DNA of 64,000 nt from Alistipes sp. An66 (GCF_002161445.1 NZ_NFHT01000014.1:1-64000), one strand, 5' to 3'; counted from the first letter of the stretch, positions 7,800 to 15,943 are shown. A program made the numbers and translations. The notes: generated by a model from the letters alone, not told the origin.

Positions 7800-8782
7800 T
7801 TCTGATTATCACCAACAAGGAGGACGCACACCCCACACCGGTAATCGAACGATTGTCGGCGCGGGGTGTGCCGGTCTTCCGGTTGAATACGGAGGCGCTG
7901 CTCACCGATTACGATTTTGGTTGGCAGGTCGATGCAGCCGGGGAGATCTCTTTCTGGATTCGCTGTCGGCTGAACGGACTGGAAACGACCGGACGGGAGA
8001 TAACGGCCCTTTGGGACCGTCGTCCGGAAAAGCCCGAAGAGCTTCCCTATCCAAGTACTCCGGAGATTGACCGGCACAATCGCGAGGAGGCGCTCGGTTT
8101 TCTGGTATTTTTACGTTATTGGCTCAAGGATATCCCCTCCATCGGCAGCGTGGTCAACGACCGTCCGGCAGCATCCAAGATGCTGCAATATGCAACTGCC
8201 CGCGAAGTCGGATTCAAAATTCCAAGAACGTGTTTCTCCAACTCCAGGGAACAGTTCCTGAAACTATCGCAGGAGTGTGCCGACTTGATTTTGAAGCCGA
8301 TTGATGTTTGCGATGTTTGGGACGAGAAACACGGCGTGGACTATGTTTTCTATGCCCAGAAGACCCCGGCTGCCTCTCTGCGGGAAGTCCCGAACGAAGC
8401 CTTCTCGCAAACGGTGAGTTTCGTCCAGGAATACATCGAAAAGGCGTTTGAATTACGGGTTACGGTGGTTGGAAAACAGGTTTTTGCCTGCAAAATAGAT
8501 TCGCAGGCACAGCAGGAGGAGACCGGACGCATCGACTGGCGGCAGGGGTATGAACACGGGCTGAAACAGAACGCATTTGCCTTGCCGGACACCGTCTCAT
8601 CGCAATGCGTGGCGTTCCTGTATCGGATGGGCCTTAACTTCGGTTGCTTTGACTTTATCGTTACCCCCTCGGGCGAGTACGTCTTTCTTGAATGCAATCC
8701 CAACGGGCAATGGCTTTGGGTAGAATTATCAACCGGATTGAAAATCGCAGATGCGATAGCTGATTTTTTATCAAACGAATAA
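7796..8782 (+). CDS. MvdC/MvdD-like ATP-grasp graspetide ligase
   Basis: This 328-residue cytosolic enzyme resembles ATP-grasp RiPP maturases. It opens with MILIITNKEDAHPTPVIERL, followed by NDRPAASKMLQYATAREVGFKIPRT (lid region) and LILKPI (ATP-binding lysine strand). Next comes YIEKAFELRVTVVGKQVFACKIDSQ, a segment typical of the family, and then DWRQGYEHG. The C-terminal metal-binding signature is FLECNPNGQWLWVE at about 299-312. Family members link Ser/Thr/Lys side chains of a precursor to Asp/Glu using ATP. The start codon overlaps the stop of the preceding small gene. No GNAT acetyltransferase or peptidase transporter is adjacent, so the cassette is minimal. Confidence 0.85.
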   Translation: MILIITNKEDAHPTPVIERLSARGVPVFRLNTEALLTDYDFGWQVDAAGEISFWIRCRLNGLETTGREITALWDRRPEKPEELPYPSTPEIDRHNREEALGFLVFLRYWLKDIPSIGSVVNDRPAASKMLQYATAREVGFKIPRTCFSNSREQFLKLSQECADLILKPIDVCDVWDEKHGVDYVFYAQKTPAASLREVPNEAFSQTVSFVQEYIEKAFELRVTVVGKQVFACKIDSQAQQEETGRIDWRQGYEHGLKQNAFALPDTVSSQCVAFLYRMGLNFGCFDFIVTPSGEYVFLECNPNGQWLWVELSTGLKIADAIADFLSNE

Positions 8783-8798
8783 ATGAAAAAGTTATAAT

Positions 8799-9782
8799 AT
8801 GGATTGGGTTATTGTTATCCTTTATTACATCATCTGGATTCCGATAAAATATGCAGGATTAGGTATTTGGTGGCTTGTGAGCTATCCTGCTCGCAAGCGT
8901 AGGGAGAAACTATTGGCAGAACAAGAAGCAGAATTAAAAGCACAGAAAAAAGCTCGGACGGAACAACTGAAAACTCAACGCAAGGCTCGAATAGAAAAGG
9001 CCAGGACGCAATTAGAAAATTATTTGAATCAACTGAACACATTCGATCAGTTATCACATGCACAACAAATAAAACTTTCCGAAAAATGTAACTTCAACTT
9101 CAATCGACTTGAAGATGCAACGAAAAAAATTTTTGCTGTATTTCAGAACTGGATCGTCTCCGACCCGGAGAACAAACTAAAAATGGAGAGCATCAGGAAA
9201 TGGTGTAATCGCGATCATGCGATGAATCTTTTGGTTACGAACTATTGCGATAAGTTGGCAAAAAGTAAAGAAAAAGCCTCTGCCAATACGGAACTCGATA
9301 TGCAATTCTGTCGTACAACATTACAGATGGGATTCACCACTCGTCATGCTATTTCTGCACATGAATCGATTCTCAAAAACTATTACTTACGCGCAGGAAT
9401 TACATCGATCGATTGTAGCGATCTGATTGTCAATCGTCCATGCTTTTTCAAAAGTCCGATTAAGGGGGTTACCCAAAGACAATATAACGGAGAATTGTAT
9501 TACGATATGGATAATGCAATAGAACTCACCTTTTATCTTTTTGCAGACCAATTCGAAACACTGGGCAACAGTCACGTTAGGTATCTTTTGTCGGACATTG
9601 TGAACATACAAATAGATAAAAAAATAGAAACATTGGAAGACCAAGTATCGGAAGATCATTTTATGTTATTGATAACATTACGTAATCGTTTGAATATTAA
9701 TTTCTGGTGCGATGCTTACACGGCTGTTTTTTTGCTGACGCTGTTGCCGCTTATGGCGAAAGGGTGTATAGAATTTAAGTAA
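8799..9782 (+). CDS. Unrecognised membrane-anchored coiled-coil protein of the graspetide cassette
   Basis: I do not recognise this 327-residue protein. Residues 3-32 form a strongly hydrophobic, aromatic-rich segment (VIVILYYIIW...GLGIWWLVSY), followed by a basic, Lys/Arg/Gln-rich helix (about 35-80) likely to be coiled coil. The rest looks like a soluble helical domain, with a hydrophobic stretch near 307-320 (AVFLLTLLPL). It starts 16 bases after the ligase gene on the same strand, so it is probably co-transcribed. The DNA is clearly more AT-rich than the ligase gene, hinting at separate origin. It could be a transporter partner, an immunity protein or a peptide target; nothing in the sequence decides. 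Confidence 0.6.
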   Translation: MDWVIVILYYIIWIPIKYAGLGIWWLVSYPARKRREKLLAEQEAELKAQKKARTEQLKTQRKARIEKARTQLENYLNQLNTFDQLSHAQQIKLSEKCNFNFNRLEDATKKIFAVFQNWIVSDPENKLKMESIRKWCNRDHAMNLLVTNYCDKLAKSKEKASANTELDMQFCRTTLQMGFTTRHAISAHESILKNYYLRAGITSIDCSDLIVNRPCFFKSPIKGVTQRQYNGELYYDMDNAIELTFYLFADQFETLGNSHVRYLLSDIVNIQIDKKIETLEDQVSEDHFMLLITLRNRLNINFWCDAYTAVFLLTLLPLMAKGCIEFK

Positions 9783-9859
9783 AACCTCATCCATGATACA
9801 TGATGTGGTTGATTTTAGTCTTATCCTAAATATGGATTGTCATAACTCAAAAGAAAGTC

Positions 9860-10144
9860 ATGGTTAGATTTTTAACTTTTATTTTATTGACAGTGAGCAT
9901 CGTGGTTCTTGTCGCTTTCGATGTGCTCATGTGGGGCCTGACCTGGAAAGCCGGGCTTGCCGGTCTGCTTCCCCTGGCAGGATTTCTGATTGCTTACAAG
10001 TACAGCGTTGAGATGTGCATTGCCCCGCGTGATTTCTGGGCAAACCCCGATTGGGAGATTGCCAAGAAAAAACTGGGATATGCATGGTCGACGGCCGGTA
10101 CCCTCCTTTTTATCCTCTTAGTCGCCTCCGCGGCTGTGTCGTAG
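9860..10144 (+). CDS. Small multi-pass membrane protein, unknown
   Basis: The 94-residue product has three hydrophobic segments: about 4-22 (FLTFILLTVSIVVLVAF), 26-46 (LTWKAGLAGLLPLAGFLIAY) and 74-93 (WSTAGTLLFILLVASAAV). A short loop containing FWANPDWEIAKKKLGY lies between the last two. The composition is convincingly that of a membrane protein. It follows the coiled-coil membrane protein on the same strand after 77 bases. The role is unknown; it could be an accessory or immunity protein for the cassette. Confidence 0.55.
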   Translation: MVRFLTFILLTVSIVVLVAFDVLMWGLTWKAGLAGLLPLAGFLIAYKYSVEMCIAPRDFWANPDWEIAKKKLGYAWSTAGTLLFILLVASAAVS

Positions 10145-10487
10145 CCCGAGTGTGATTCCGTTTTTTACTGGCGGCATCCTGATTTTGACGCCTTGATTGT
10201 GCATGACCGATGTGCGGGCGACTGCCCCCGCATGTTGCGCTACGATTCGGCTCATCCTCCTCTTTATTTTGTGGAAAACTTCATGGTAACGATGAAAGAA
10301 TCCGCCACCCGAACCGCTGTCTATGGGGATGTTTGCGATGCAGGCTCATTGAGACGCCAAACTTCTGGAGGATGTTTCGCTTCTGATAATGATTTTATTT
10401 GAATCGGGATCAGCAATGGGAAAAAGCGTTCATCTTTGAGGTTTACTTGTTTTTAATTAAATTTGTTATTATCTAAATCTTTTTGTC
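10145..10487. other. Intergenic gap, nothing supported
   Basis: About 340 bases with one short open frame of poor composition (starting near 10193). No clean promoter or hairpin was identified. The last 60 bases before the next gene are AT-rich, as expected for its promoter. Confidence 0.4.
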
Positions 10488-11171
10488 ATGAACATCAAAG
10501 AATCGTTGAAAACGGCTGTTTACCCGTTGTATGAGAAATTGGCGAAAATCGAACAGGAGAAAAGCTACACGACATTTTGCGTGCAGTGGGGTGAAAAATA
10601 CCAACCCGGAGGCTTGCTGTTCGTCGGACGCGCCACCTATGGATGGGCCGTGGACGACCGGGATACCAAACGGTTGTTCACGGATGGTTGCGAATCGCAG
10701 GTATTTGCCCGTCCCGACCAGATGAAGTGGGTGGAGAGTTATTGGAAAAAATCCGCATTCTGGCGGGTTATCCGGAACGTTACGCAGGGGGTGATTGGCC
10801 CGCAGCCGGACTGGTATGAACATATTGCATGGGACAATCTTTACAAACTGTCTCCGGATGGTTCGAATCCTTCCAATGCGCTGTGCAAGAAACAGGAAAA
10901 CCTCTGTTTTGAGATATTCAAGCAGGAATTGTCTGTCCTGCGGCCAAAGGTTGTCATACTGCTCACCGGGAAGAACTGGAATTATGATTTCCTGTGCAGT
11001 GTGAACAATGATACGGCGCCTGCTGTTCTTGAGGAGAAAAACTGGGCCGGATACAAGGCTGTTGTTTACAAAATCGGAGATACCGTATTCCTCGGGACAG
11101 AACATCCGCAAGGGAAATCGGAAGCGGAACATGTCGCTGCCTTGACGGAACTGGCGAAGAAATACATGTAG
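10488..11171 (+). CDS. Uncharacterized protein, possibly uracil-DNA-glycosylase-like fold
   Basis: This 227-residue soluble protein contains GGLLFVGRATYGWAVDD early, AWDNLYKLSPDGSNPSN in the middle, LRPKVVILLTGKNW, and LGTEHPQGKSE near the end. The order of a glycine-rich strand-loop, an Asn-Leu-Tyr segment, a hydrophobic strand and a late His-containing loop recalls the uracil-DNA glycosylase superfamily, but the classical motifs are not intact. I therefore treat the assignment as tentative. It stands alone and is closed by a strong terminator. No link to the neighbouring cassette is shown by the sequence. Confidence 0.6.
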   Translation: MNIKESLKTAVYPLYEKLAKIEQEKSYTTFCVQWGEKYQPGGLLFVGRATYGWAVDDRDTKRLFTDGCESQVFARPDQMKWVESYWKKSAFWRVIRNVTQGVIGPQPDWYEHIAWDNLYKLSPDGSNPSNALCKKQENLCFEIFKQELSVLRPKVVILLTGKNWNYDFLCSVNNDTAPAVLEEKNWAGYKAVVYKIGDTVFLGTEHPQGKSEAEHVAALTELAKKYM

Positions 11172-11205
11172 CCTCTGATTTCGGAATAGAATTGGATTGC
11201 GATAT

Positions 11206-11240
11206 GCCCCCTCTTTTTGCGAAAGAGGGGGCTTTTGTTT
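11206..11240 (+). terminator. Intrinsic terminator
   Basis: GCCCCCTCTTT pairs perfectly with AAAGAGGGGGC around a TTGCG loop, followed by TTTTGTTT. It ends the transcript of the preceding gene. Confidence 0.85.
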
Positions 11241-11276
11241 AAATGAATATTAGGTTGAGTCATATTTTGGCGCAAC

Positions 11277-13007
11277 ATGTCTCGAACTTTGTTGCTGAAA
11301 TCAAATTCGGATGCCATGAAACGGAGATTGGATGCGAAAGAAACAGTTTGTGATACGGAGGTTAAACAGGTTCAGGACGGAAAGAAATCGAAGCAAACCT
11401 TGATCGGAGCCATCGAGCAGATTGTCAACCTGGCAGTTGAACTGAAACTCGGGGATACCTTCCATGAAAAGGCCCGCCCTGCCTTGGCGTATGTTGCCGA
11501 GAGCATGTCGCTCAACGAGGAACAGGCGCTGGTTTTCGCCCTCTTTATTGAAAAAAGCACAGACGACCATATCCAAATCAGCGACTTCGCCGAGTTGGTG
11601 GGATGCCGTACAGTGCGTATTATTTCGATGATGGCCGAAGCCGATATGTTGGTCGAAAAACGTTTCATCCGACGCATCAAGGATGGAGATTCTATCTGTT
11701 ATTCCGTGCCAAAGGAGTTGGTGAACGCCATCAAGGAGAACCGGGTATATACTCCAGCTCCGATTGATCATTTGACAACTGAACAGCTTTTCGACCGGAT
11801 GGCCGAGGTTTTTAAGGGAACCGATAAGGATCGGCTGTTGCAGGAACTTGACCTGTTGGTTGCCGCCAACCCGCAGCTTGCCTTCTGCCGGACGATTCAA
11901 TCCTACGGTTTAAGGGATTACAACGAAGAAAGGTTGCTTTTGTACGTTTTCTGTAATCGCTTCATCAATCTGGACAATGATATGGTTGGCGAACACGACT
12001 GGGATGAGTTTTTTTCTCGAAGCGACATGCGTTTTATATCCTATCATTTGAAAGGCCACAGTCTTGTACTTCAGACGATGAACGTCCTCGAAAACTGTAA
12101 CTCCGATGGCATAAACGATCCGGAATATTATCATCTGACGAACAAAGCTAAGGAAGAGTTGTTCGCCGATCTACATTGGACAGATCAGCAGACCAAAAAG
12201 AAAAGCCACCTGCTTGACTGCACGACTTTCGCCGCCAAGGAGCTCTTCTATAACCCGGCGGTGCAGCGGCAGATTGACCGATTGGGAGAACTCCTCGACC
12301 CCGAACATTTCGCCGATATCCAGCAGCGGCTGGAGGCGGGCGGTATGCGCAAGGGGTTTGCCTGCCTCTTCTACGGTGCGCCGGGGACGGGCAAGACCGA
12401 GACGGTCTACCAGTTGGCGCGTCGCACGGGGCGCGATCTGATGGTTGTCGATGTTTCACAGATCAAGAGTTGTTGGGTCGGCGAGAGTGAGAAGAACATC
12501 AAGGCGGCATTCGACCGTTACCGCTCTTATGTGCGCCAATCAGAGCGAGTCCCGATCTTGCTCTTTAACGAGGCGGATTCCGTGCTGGGTATCCGCCAGG
12601 AGGGGGCACAGCGGGCCGTCGAGAAGATGGAAAACTCAATCCAGAATATTATTCTGCAGGAGATGGAGCAGTTGGACGGCATCATGATTGCCACCACGAA
12701 CCTTACACAGAATCTGGACAAGGCTTTTGAGCGGCGTTTTCTCTATAAGATCGAGTTCGAGAAACCCTCGACGGAGGCGAAGAGTCGGATCTGGCGGTCG
12801 ATGATTCCGACACTCAACGAGCGGATGGCTGAGACACTGGCCGAACGGTACGATTTCAGCGGTGGACAAATTGAAAATATCGCCCGCAAACGGACGGTTG
12901 ATATGATCCTGCAGGGCGCGGAGCCTTCATTCGAGCAACTCGACGAATACTGTCGTTCGGAAATACTCGGGCAGCCGGAGCGGTCGCGGCGCAAAATCGG
13001 ATTTTGA
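11277..13007 (+). CDS. AAA+ family ATPase
   Basis: This 576-residue protein has a classical AAA+ module in its C-terminal 40%. Walker A GAPGTGKTE is at about 367-375, VSQIKSCWVGESEKNIKAAF follows as the pore-loop region, Walker B ILLFNEADS is at about 428-436, sensor 1 reads IATTN, and the second region of homology contains NLDKAFERRFLYKIEF. The Walker B has Asn in place of the usual first Asp, keeping the Glu-Ala-Asp that follows. The N-terminal 300 residues are helical without a known motif, probably substrate-binding. Such proteins act as remodelling motors; the target is unknown. An ATG 36 bases downstream (MKRRLDAKETV) is an alternative start. Confidence 0.8.
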   Translation: MSRTLLLKSNSDAMKRRLDAKETVCDTEVKQVQDGKKSKQTLIGAIEQIVNLAVELKLGDTFHEKARPALAYVAESMSLNEEQALVFALFIEKSTDDHIQISDFAELVGCRTVRIISMMAEADMLVEKRFIRRIKDGDSICYSVPKELVNAIKENRVYTPAPIDHLTTEQLFDRMAEVFKGTDKDRLLQELDLLVAANPQLAFCRTIQSYGLRDYNEERLLLYVFCNRFINLDNDMVGEHDWDEFFSRSDMRFISYHLKGHSLVLQTMNVLENCNSDGINDPEYYHLTNKAKEELFADLHWTDQQTKKKSHLLDCTTFAAKELFYNPAVQRQIDRLGELLDPEHFADIQQRLEAGGMRKGFACLFYGAPGTGKTETVYQLARRTGRDLMVVDVSQIKSCWVGESEKNIKAAFDRYRSYVRQSERVPILLFNEADSVLGIRQEGAQRAVEKMENSIQNIILQEMEQLDGIMIATTNLTQNLDKAFERRFLYKIEFEKPSTEAKSRIWRSMIPTLNERMAETLAERYDFSGGQIENIARKRTVDMILQGAEPSFEQLDEYCRSEILGQPERSRRKIGF

Positions 13008-13008
13008 G

Positions 13009-13040
13009 TTTGTATTTGGCCTGAAGATTTCTTATCTTTG
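13009..13040 (+). promoter_or_regulatory. Promoter of a non-coding transcript
   Basis: TTTG (13009-13012), then 20 bases, then TATCTTTG (13033-13040): a full match to the Bacteroidetes consensus. It starts just after the stop codon of the AAA+ gene and has no protein gene downstream on this strand. Confidence 0.7.
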
Positions 13041-13046
13041 TCGAAA

Positions 13047-13211
13047 GCATTGGGATGCAAACGAGTGCATGATGACCGCATCGCAGGAGTGACCTTTGAG
13101 GGAAATGCCTCACGTAATGCGCTGATTGTGAATGAGGAATATGCTTGGGTCGGAAATCCGTTTTCCGCTCCAAGAGGACAGGGAGAGCCGAAAGGTTCTC
13201 CCTGTCCTCTT
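13047..13211 (+). ncRNA. Candidate small RNA with terminal 15-bp hairpin
   Basis: A consensus promoter lies just upstream and no plausible coding frame follows; the ATGs stop within a few codons. The transcript would contain a small hairpin (TGAGG/CCTCA, about 13098-13112). It would end in a perfect 15-bp stem (13172-13186 with 13197-13211) around GCCGAAAGGT, followed by GTATTTTG. This promoter, structure and terminator layout is that of a small RNA gene of about 165 nt. A second hairpin at 13314-13348 would stop any read-through. Confidence 0.5.
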
Positions 13212-13313
13212 GTATTTTGTCGCAGGGCGGGATTCGTCACCCGCGACCTCAAAACACCCCTTTCAGGGACCGGTATCGAATCAATAGACGGGAATCTGTT
13301 TCACCCTTTTATG

Positions 13314-13348
13314 CTGCGGCAAGTTGAACCTTGTCGCAGTATTTTTTT
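13314..13348 (+). terminator. Intrinsic terminator before the convergent AraC gene
   Basis: CTGCGGCAAG pairs with CTTGTCGCAG (one G-U), followed by TATTTTTTT. The T-run is on the plus strand, so it stops plus-strand transcripts from the small-RNA unit. Confidence 0.75.
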
Positions 13349-13362
13349 GAGATGCAGACCGA

Positions 13363-14268
13363 TTATGTCTCGGACTGACTCCGGTACTCGTTCGGCGTCA
13401 TGCCCGTGGCTCGCTTGAAGACCCGCGTGAAGTGCTGCGGATACTGGAATCCCAGCCCGTAGGCGACTTCGCTGATGCTGTGTGACGGCATCAGAAGCCG
13501 CTCCCGGGCCAGACTGATGATCTTATGCTGGATGTATTCCCAGGCTGTTTTGCCGGTTTCGCGCTTGATGAGGTCGCTGAAGTAGTTGGGCGACAGGCAC
13601 AGTTCTCCGGCACAGTATTTCACCGTCGGCAGCCCCTTGTGCAGGGCGTTGTCCGCCGTGAAGTAGGCGTTGAGCAGCCTCTCGAAACGGGTCAGAATAT
13701 CGCGGTTGGCCTGCTGCCGGGTGATGAACTGCCGCTCGTAGAAGCGCAGGCAATAGTCCAGCAGCAGTTCGATCTGGGTGACCAGCAGCCGCCGGCTCAT
13801 ACGGTCGACATCGTGGGCGAGCTCCTCGCGGATAGCCTCCAGGCAGTTGATGAAGGTCGTGCGCTCGCGCTCGGAGAGGTGCAACGCTTCGTTAACCTCG
13901 TAGGAGAAGAAGGTGTACTCGCCGATATGGCGCCCAAGGTGGGTGCCACGGATCAGGTCAGGGTGGAAGCAGAGCGCATAGCCTTGGGGTTGGAACTCCT
14001 CGCCCGTGTCCTCGATGCCGATGACCTGTCCGGGGGCGAGGCAGACGACCGAACCCTTCTGATAATCGTAGCGCTGGCGGCCGTAGATCAGGTCGCAATT
14101 CTTCTCATCCTTGAGAAATACCACGTAGAAACTGAACGTATGCCGCATGTGGCGCATGGGACGGGCCTTCGCAAGGTCGATCACGCTCACCAGCGGATGC
14201 AGCGTCTCCACGCCGAGCAGGTCGTTGTATTCGGTGATGGTCTCGATATTCAACAGCGTCTTCTCCAT
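13363..14268 (-). CDS. AraC-family transcriptional regulator
   Basis: The 301-residue protein has an N-terminal cupin-like sensing region (about 40-130, with GSVVCLAPGQVIGIED). At the C-terminus is the two-helix-turn-helix AraC domain (about 195-298, including CAGELCLSPNYFSDLIKRETG and ISEVAYGLGFQYPQHFTRVFKR). It is transcribed divergently from the flavodoxin and SDR pair, so it most likely controls them from the shared 170-base gap. A -7 box lies 28 bases before the ATG. Confidence 0.9.
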   Translation of the reverse strand: MEKTLLNIETITEYNDLLGVETLHPLVSVIDLAKARPMRHMRHTFSFYVVFLKDEKNCDLIYGRQRYDYQKGSVVCLAPGQVIGIEDTGEEFQPQGYALCFHPDLIRGTHLGRHIGEYTFFSYEVNEALHLSERERTTFINCLEAIREELAHDVDRMSRRLLVTQIELLLDYCLRFYERQFITRQQANRDILTRFERLLNAYFTADNALHKGLPTVKYCAGELCLSPNYFSDLIKRETGKTAWEYIQHKIISLARERLLMPSHSISEVAYGLGFQYPQHFTRVFKRATGMTPNEYRSQSET

Positions 14269-14295
14269 AGGGGCGGATTTGCGGGTTTCGTCTCA

Positions 14296-14303
14296 CAAAG
14301 TTA
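14296..14303 (-). promoter_or_regulatory. -7 promoter box for the AraC regulator
   Basis: The minus strand reads TAACTTTG, an exact TAnnTTTG match 28 bases before the start codon. Confidence 0.5.
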
Positions 14304-14400
14304 GCAAATCCGGCCGAGTTTTCACCCTCGCTACGACGGGATCGGTGGATATGTGAAGTCTTCCCGTGTTTTGTATAACCCCGGGATGCCGCGCGCGGCG

Positions 14401-14408
14401 TAATTTTG
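14401..14408 (+). promoter_or_regulatory. -7 promoter box for the flavodoxin/SDR operon
   Basis: TAATTTTG matches TAnnTTTG and lies 33 bases before the ATG at 14442. No well-spaced TTG was found upstream, consistent with a promoter that needs an activator. Confidence 0.45.
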
Positions 14409-14441
14409 CCGTTGAAACCCAACCAACAGCTACTCATTGCC

Positions 14442-15068
14442 ATGAAACAGACGAAAAAACGAACTTTGATCGCGGCTTTGCTGCTGGCCGTATCGCTGCC
14501 GGCATTCACACACGCACAAAACACACTGGTAAAAGAGAGAAACATGAATACGAAAAAGATTTTGGTGGCCTTTTTCTCGCGCACCGGGGAGAATTACGCC
14601 GTGGGCCACATCGAGCAGGGGAATACGCATATCGTGGCGGAGCTGATCGCCTCCGCGACCGGTGGAACCCTCTTCCGCATCGAGCCGGCAATACCCTATC
14701 CCGACGATTATCGGGCCTGCACGGAGATCGCCCAGCGGGAAAAGCGGTCAAAGGCCCGTCCGGCACTCGTCGGAGAGATCGCCGCGGAGGAGTACGACGT
14801 CATTTTCCTCGGGTATCCCAACTGGTGGGGCGATCTGCCGATGCCCGTCTATACGTTCCTCGAACGGCACGACTGGCAGGGCAAGGTCGTCATTCCCTTC
14901 TGTACGCACGAGGGAAGCGGCCTTTCCGATACGGAGAACCGGCTGCGGACGGCCTGTCGGGGCGCTTCGGTGCTGAACGGGCTGGCCGTGCGGGGAGCCG
15001 TGGCGCAGAACGAGCGGGAGACGGCCCGGAGGCAGGTGCTGGAGTGGTTGAAACGGTTGAAATATTGA
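14442..15068 (+). CDS. Flavodoxin-like protein with N-terminal signal peptide
   Basis: The 208-residue product begins with a signal-peptide-like segment (MKQTKKRTLIAALLLAVSLP, then AFTHAQ). It continues as a flavodoxin: ILVAFFSRTGENYAVG binds the FMN phosphate, and VIFLGYPNWWGDLPMPV and FCTHEGSGLSDTENRL are the later FMN loops. Flavodoxins carry electrons or act as flavin-dependent reductases. An internal ATG at 14544 (MNTKKILV) would give a cytosolic form of the usual length, so whether the protein is exported is open. The next gene, an SDR oxidoreductase, begins 4 bases after the stop, and the AraC regulator lies divergent. Confidence 0.8.
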   Translation: MKQTKKRTLIAALLLAVSLPAFTHAQNTLVKERNMNTKKILVAFFSRTGENYAVGHIEQGNTHIVAELIASATGGTLFRIEPAIPYPDDYRACTEIAQREKRSKARPALVGEIAAEEYDVIFLGYPNWWGDLPMPVYTFLERHDWQGKVVIPFCTHEGSGLSDTENRLRTACRGASVLNGLAVRGAVAQNERETARRQVLEWLKRLKY

Positions 15069-15072
15069 GGAT

Positions 15073-15888
15073 ATGAAAAACGTCATGATCCTGACCGGTG
15101 CCGGACAGATCGGCATGGCAATCGCTCGCCGCATGGGCGCCGGCATGAAGATTGTCATCGGCGACAAGAGCCCGCAGCACGCCGCATCGATTGCCGAAAC
15201 GATGAATCGGGCCGGATTCGATGCCGTCCCGGTCGAGATGGATCTCTCCTCGCGGGATTCGATCCTCGCGTTGATCGACACGGCCCGGAGCTGCGGCGAG
15301 ATCTCGATGTTGGTCAATGCGGCTGGGGTCTCCCCGAGTCAGGCCTCCGTGGAAACGATCCTCCGGGTCGACCTCTACGGCACGGCGGTGCTGTTGGAGG
15401 AGGTCGGACGGGTCATCTGCCGCGGAGGGGTCGGCGTGACCGTTTCCAGCCAGTCGGGACACCGCCTGCCGGCTCTCGGCGAAGAGACCGACCGGCTGCT
15501 GGCCACGACACCGGCCGAAGAGCTGCTTGCGTTGGAGATTTTGCAACCCCGCAACATCCGCGACACGCTGCACGCCTACCAGCTGGCCAAGCGCTGCAAC
15601 GTCAAGCGCGTGATGGCCGAGGCGGTCAGATGGGGCCGGCGAGGCGCCCGCATCAACTCCATCTCGCCGGGCATCATCGTCACGCCGCTGGCGCTGGACG
15701 AGTTCAACGGCCCGCGCGGCGACTTCTACAAGGAGATGTTCGCCCGCTGTCCGGCCGGACGCCCCGGAACGGCCGACGAGGTGGCCAATGTCGCGGAGTT
15801 GTTGATGGGGCCCCGGGGATCGTTCGTCACCGGGAGCGACTTTCTGGTCGATGGCGGCGCCACAGCCTCCTGTTTCTACGGCGCGTAG
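15073..15888 (+). CDS. Short-chain dehydrogenase/reductase (SDR)
   Basis: This 271-residue protein has a Rossmann nucleotide-binding motif TGAGQIG (8-14), NAAG (82-85), the catalytic pair in HAYQLAKR (Tyr169 and Lys173), and ISPGIIVTPLAL after the active site. The C-terminus reads FVTGSDFLVDGGAT, a standard SDR ending. It oxidises or reduces a hydroxyl/keto group with NAD(P)(H); the substrate cannot be read from the sequence. The active-site segment carries an insertion between the Ser region and the Tyr (around 130-165). It is co-transcribed with the flavodoxin. Confidence 0.85.
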   Translation: MKNVMILTGAGQIGMAIARRMGAGMKIVIGDKSPQHAASIAETMNRAGFDAVPVEMDLSSRDSILALIDTARSCGEISMLVNAAGVSPSQASVETILRVDLYGTAVLLEEVGRVICRGGVGVTVSSQSGHRLPALGEETDRLLATTPAEELLALEILQPRNIRDTLHAYQLAKRCNVKRVMAEAVRWGRRGARINSISPGIIVTPLALDEFNGPRGDFYKEMFARCPAGRPGTADEVANVAELLMGPRGSFVTGSDFLVDGGATASCFYGA

Positions 15889-15943
15889 TTCCGAGACGGG
15901 TGTTTCTCCGATCGAACCGGATGTCCGGTTTCGTGAAATTCGC

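Noticed and set aside
10193-10402. Plus-strand open frame of 69 codons
   Set aside because: Poor protein-like composition, and no start signal or neighbour supporting it.
13038-13418. Plus-strand open frame of 126 codons
   Set aside because: It runs through two perfect hairpins and a T-run, then into the antisense of the AraC gene. The small-RNA explanation is better.
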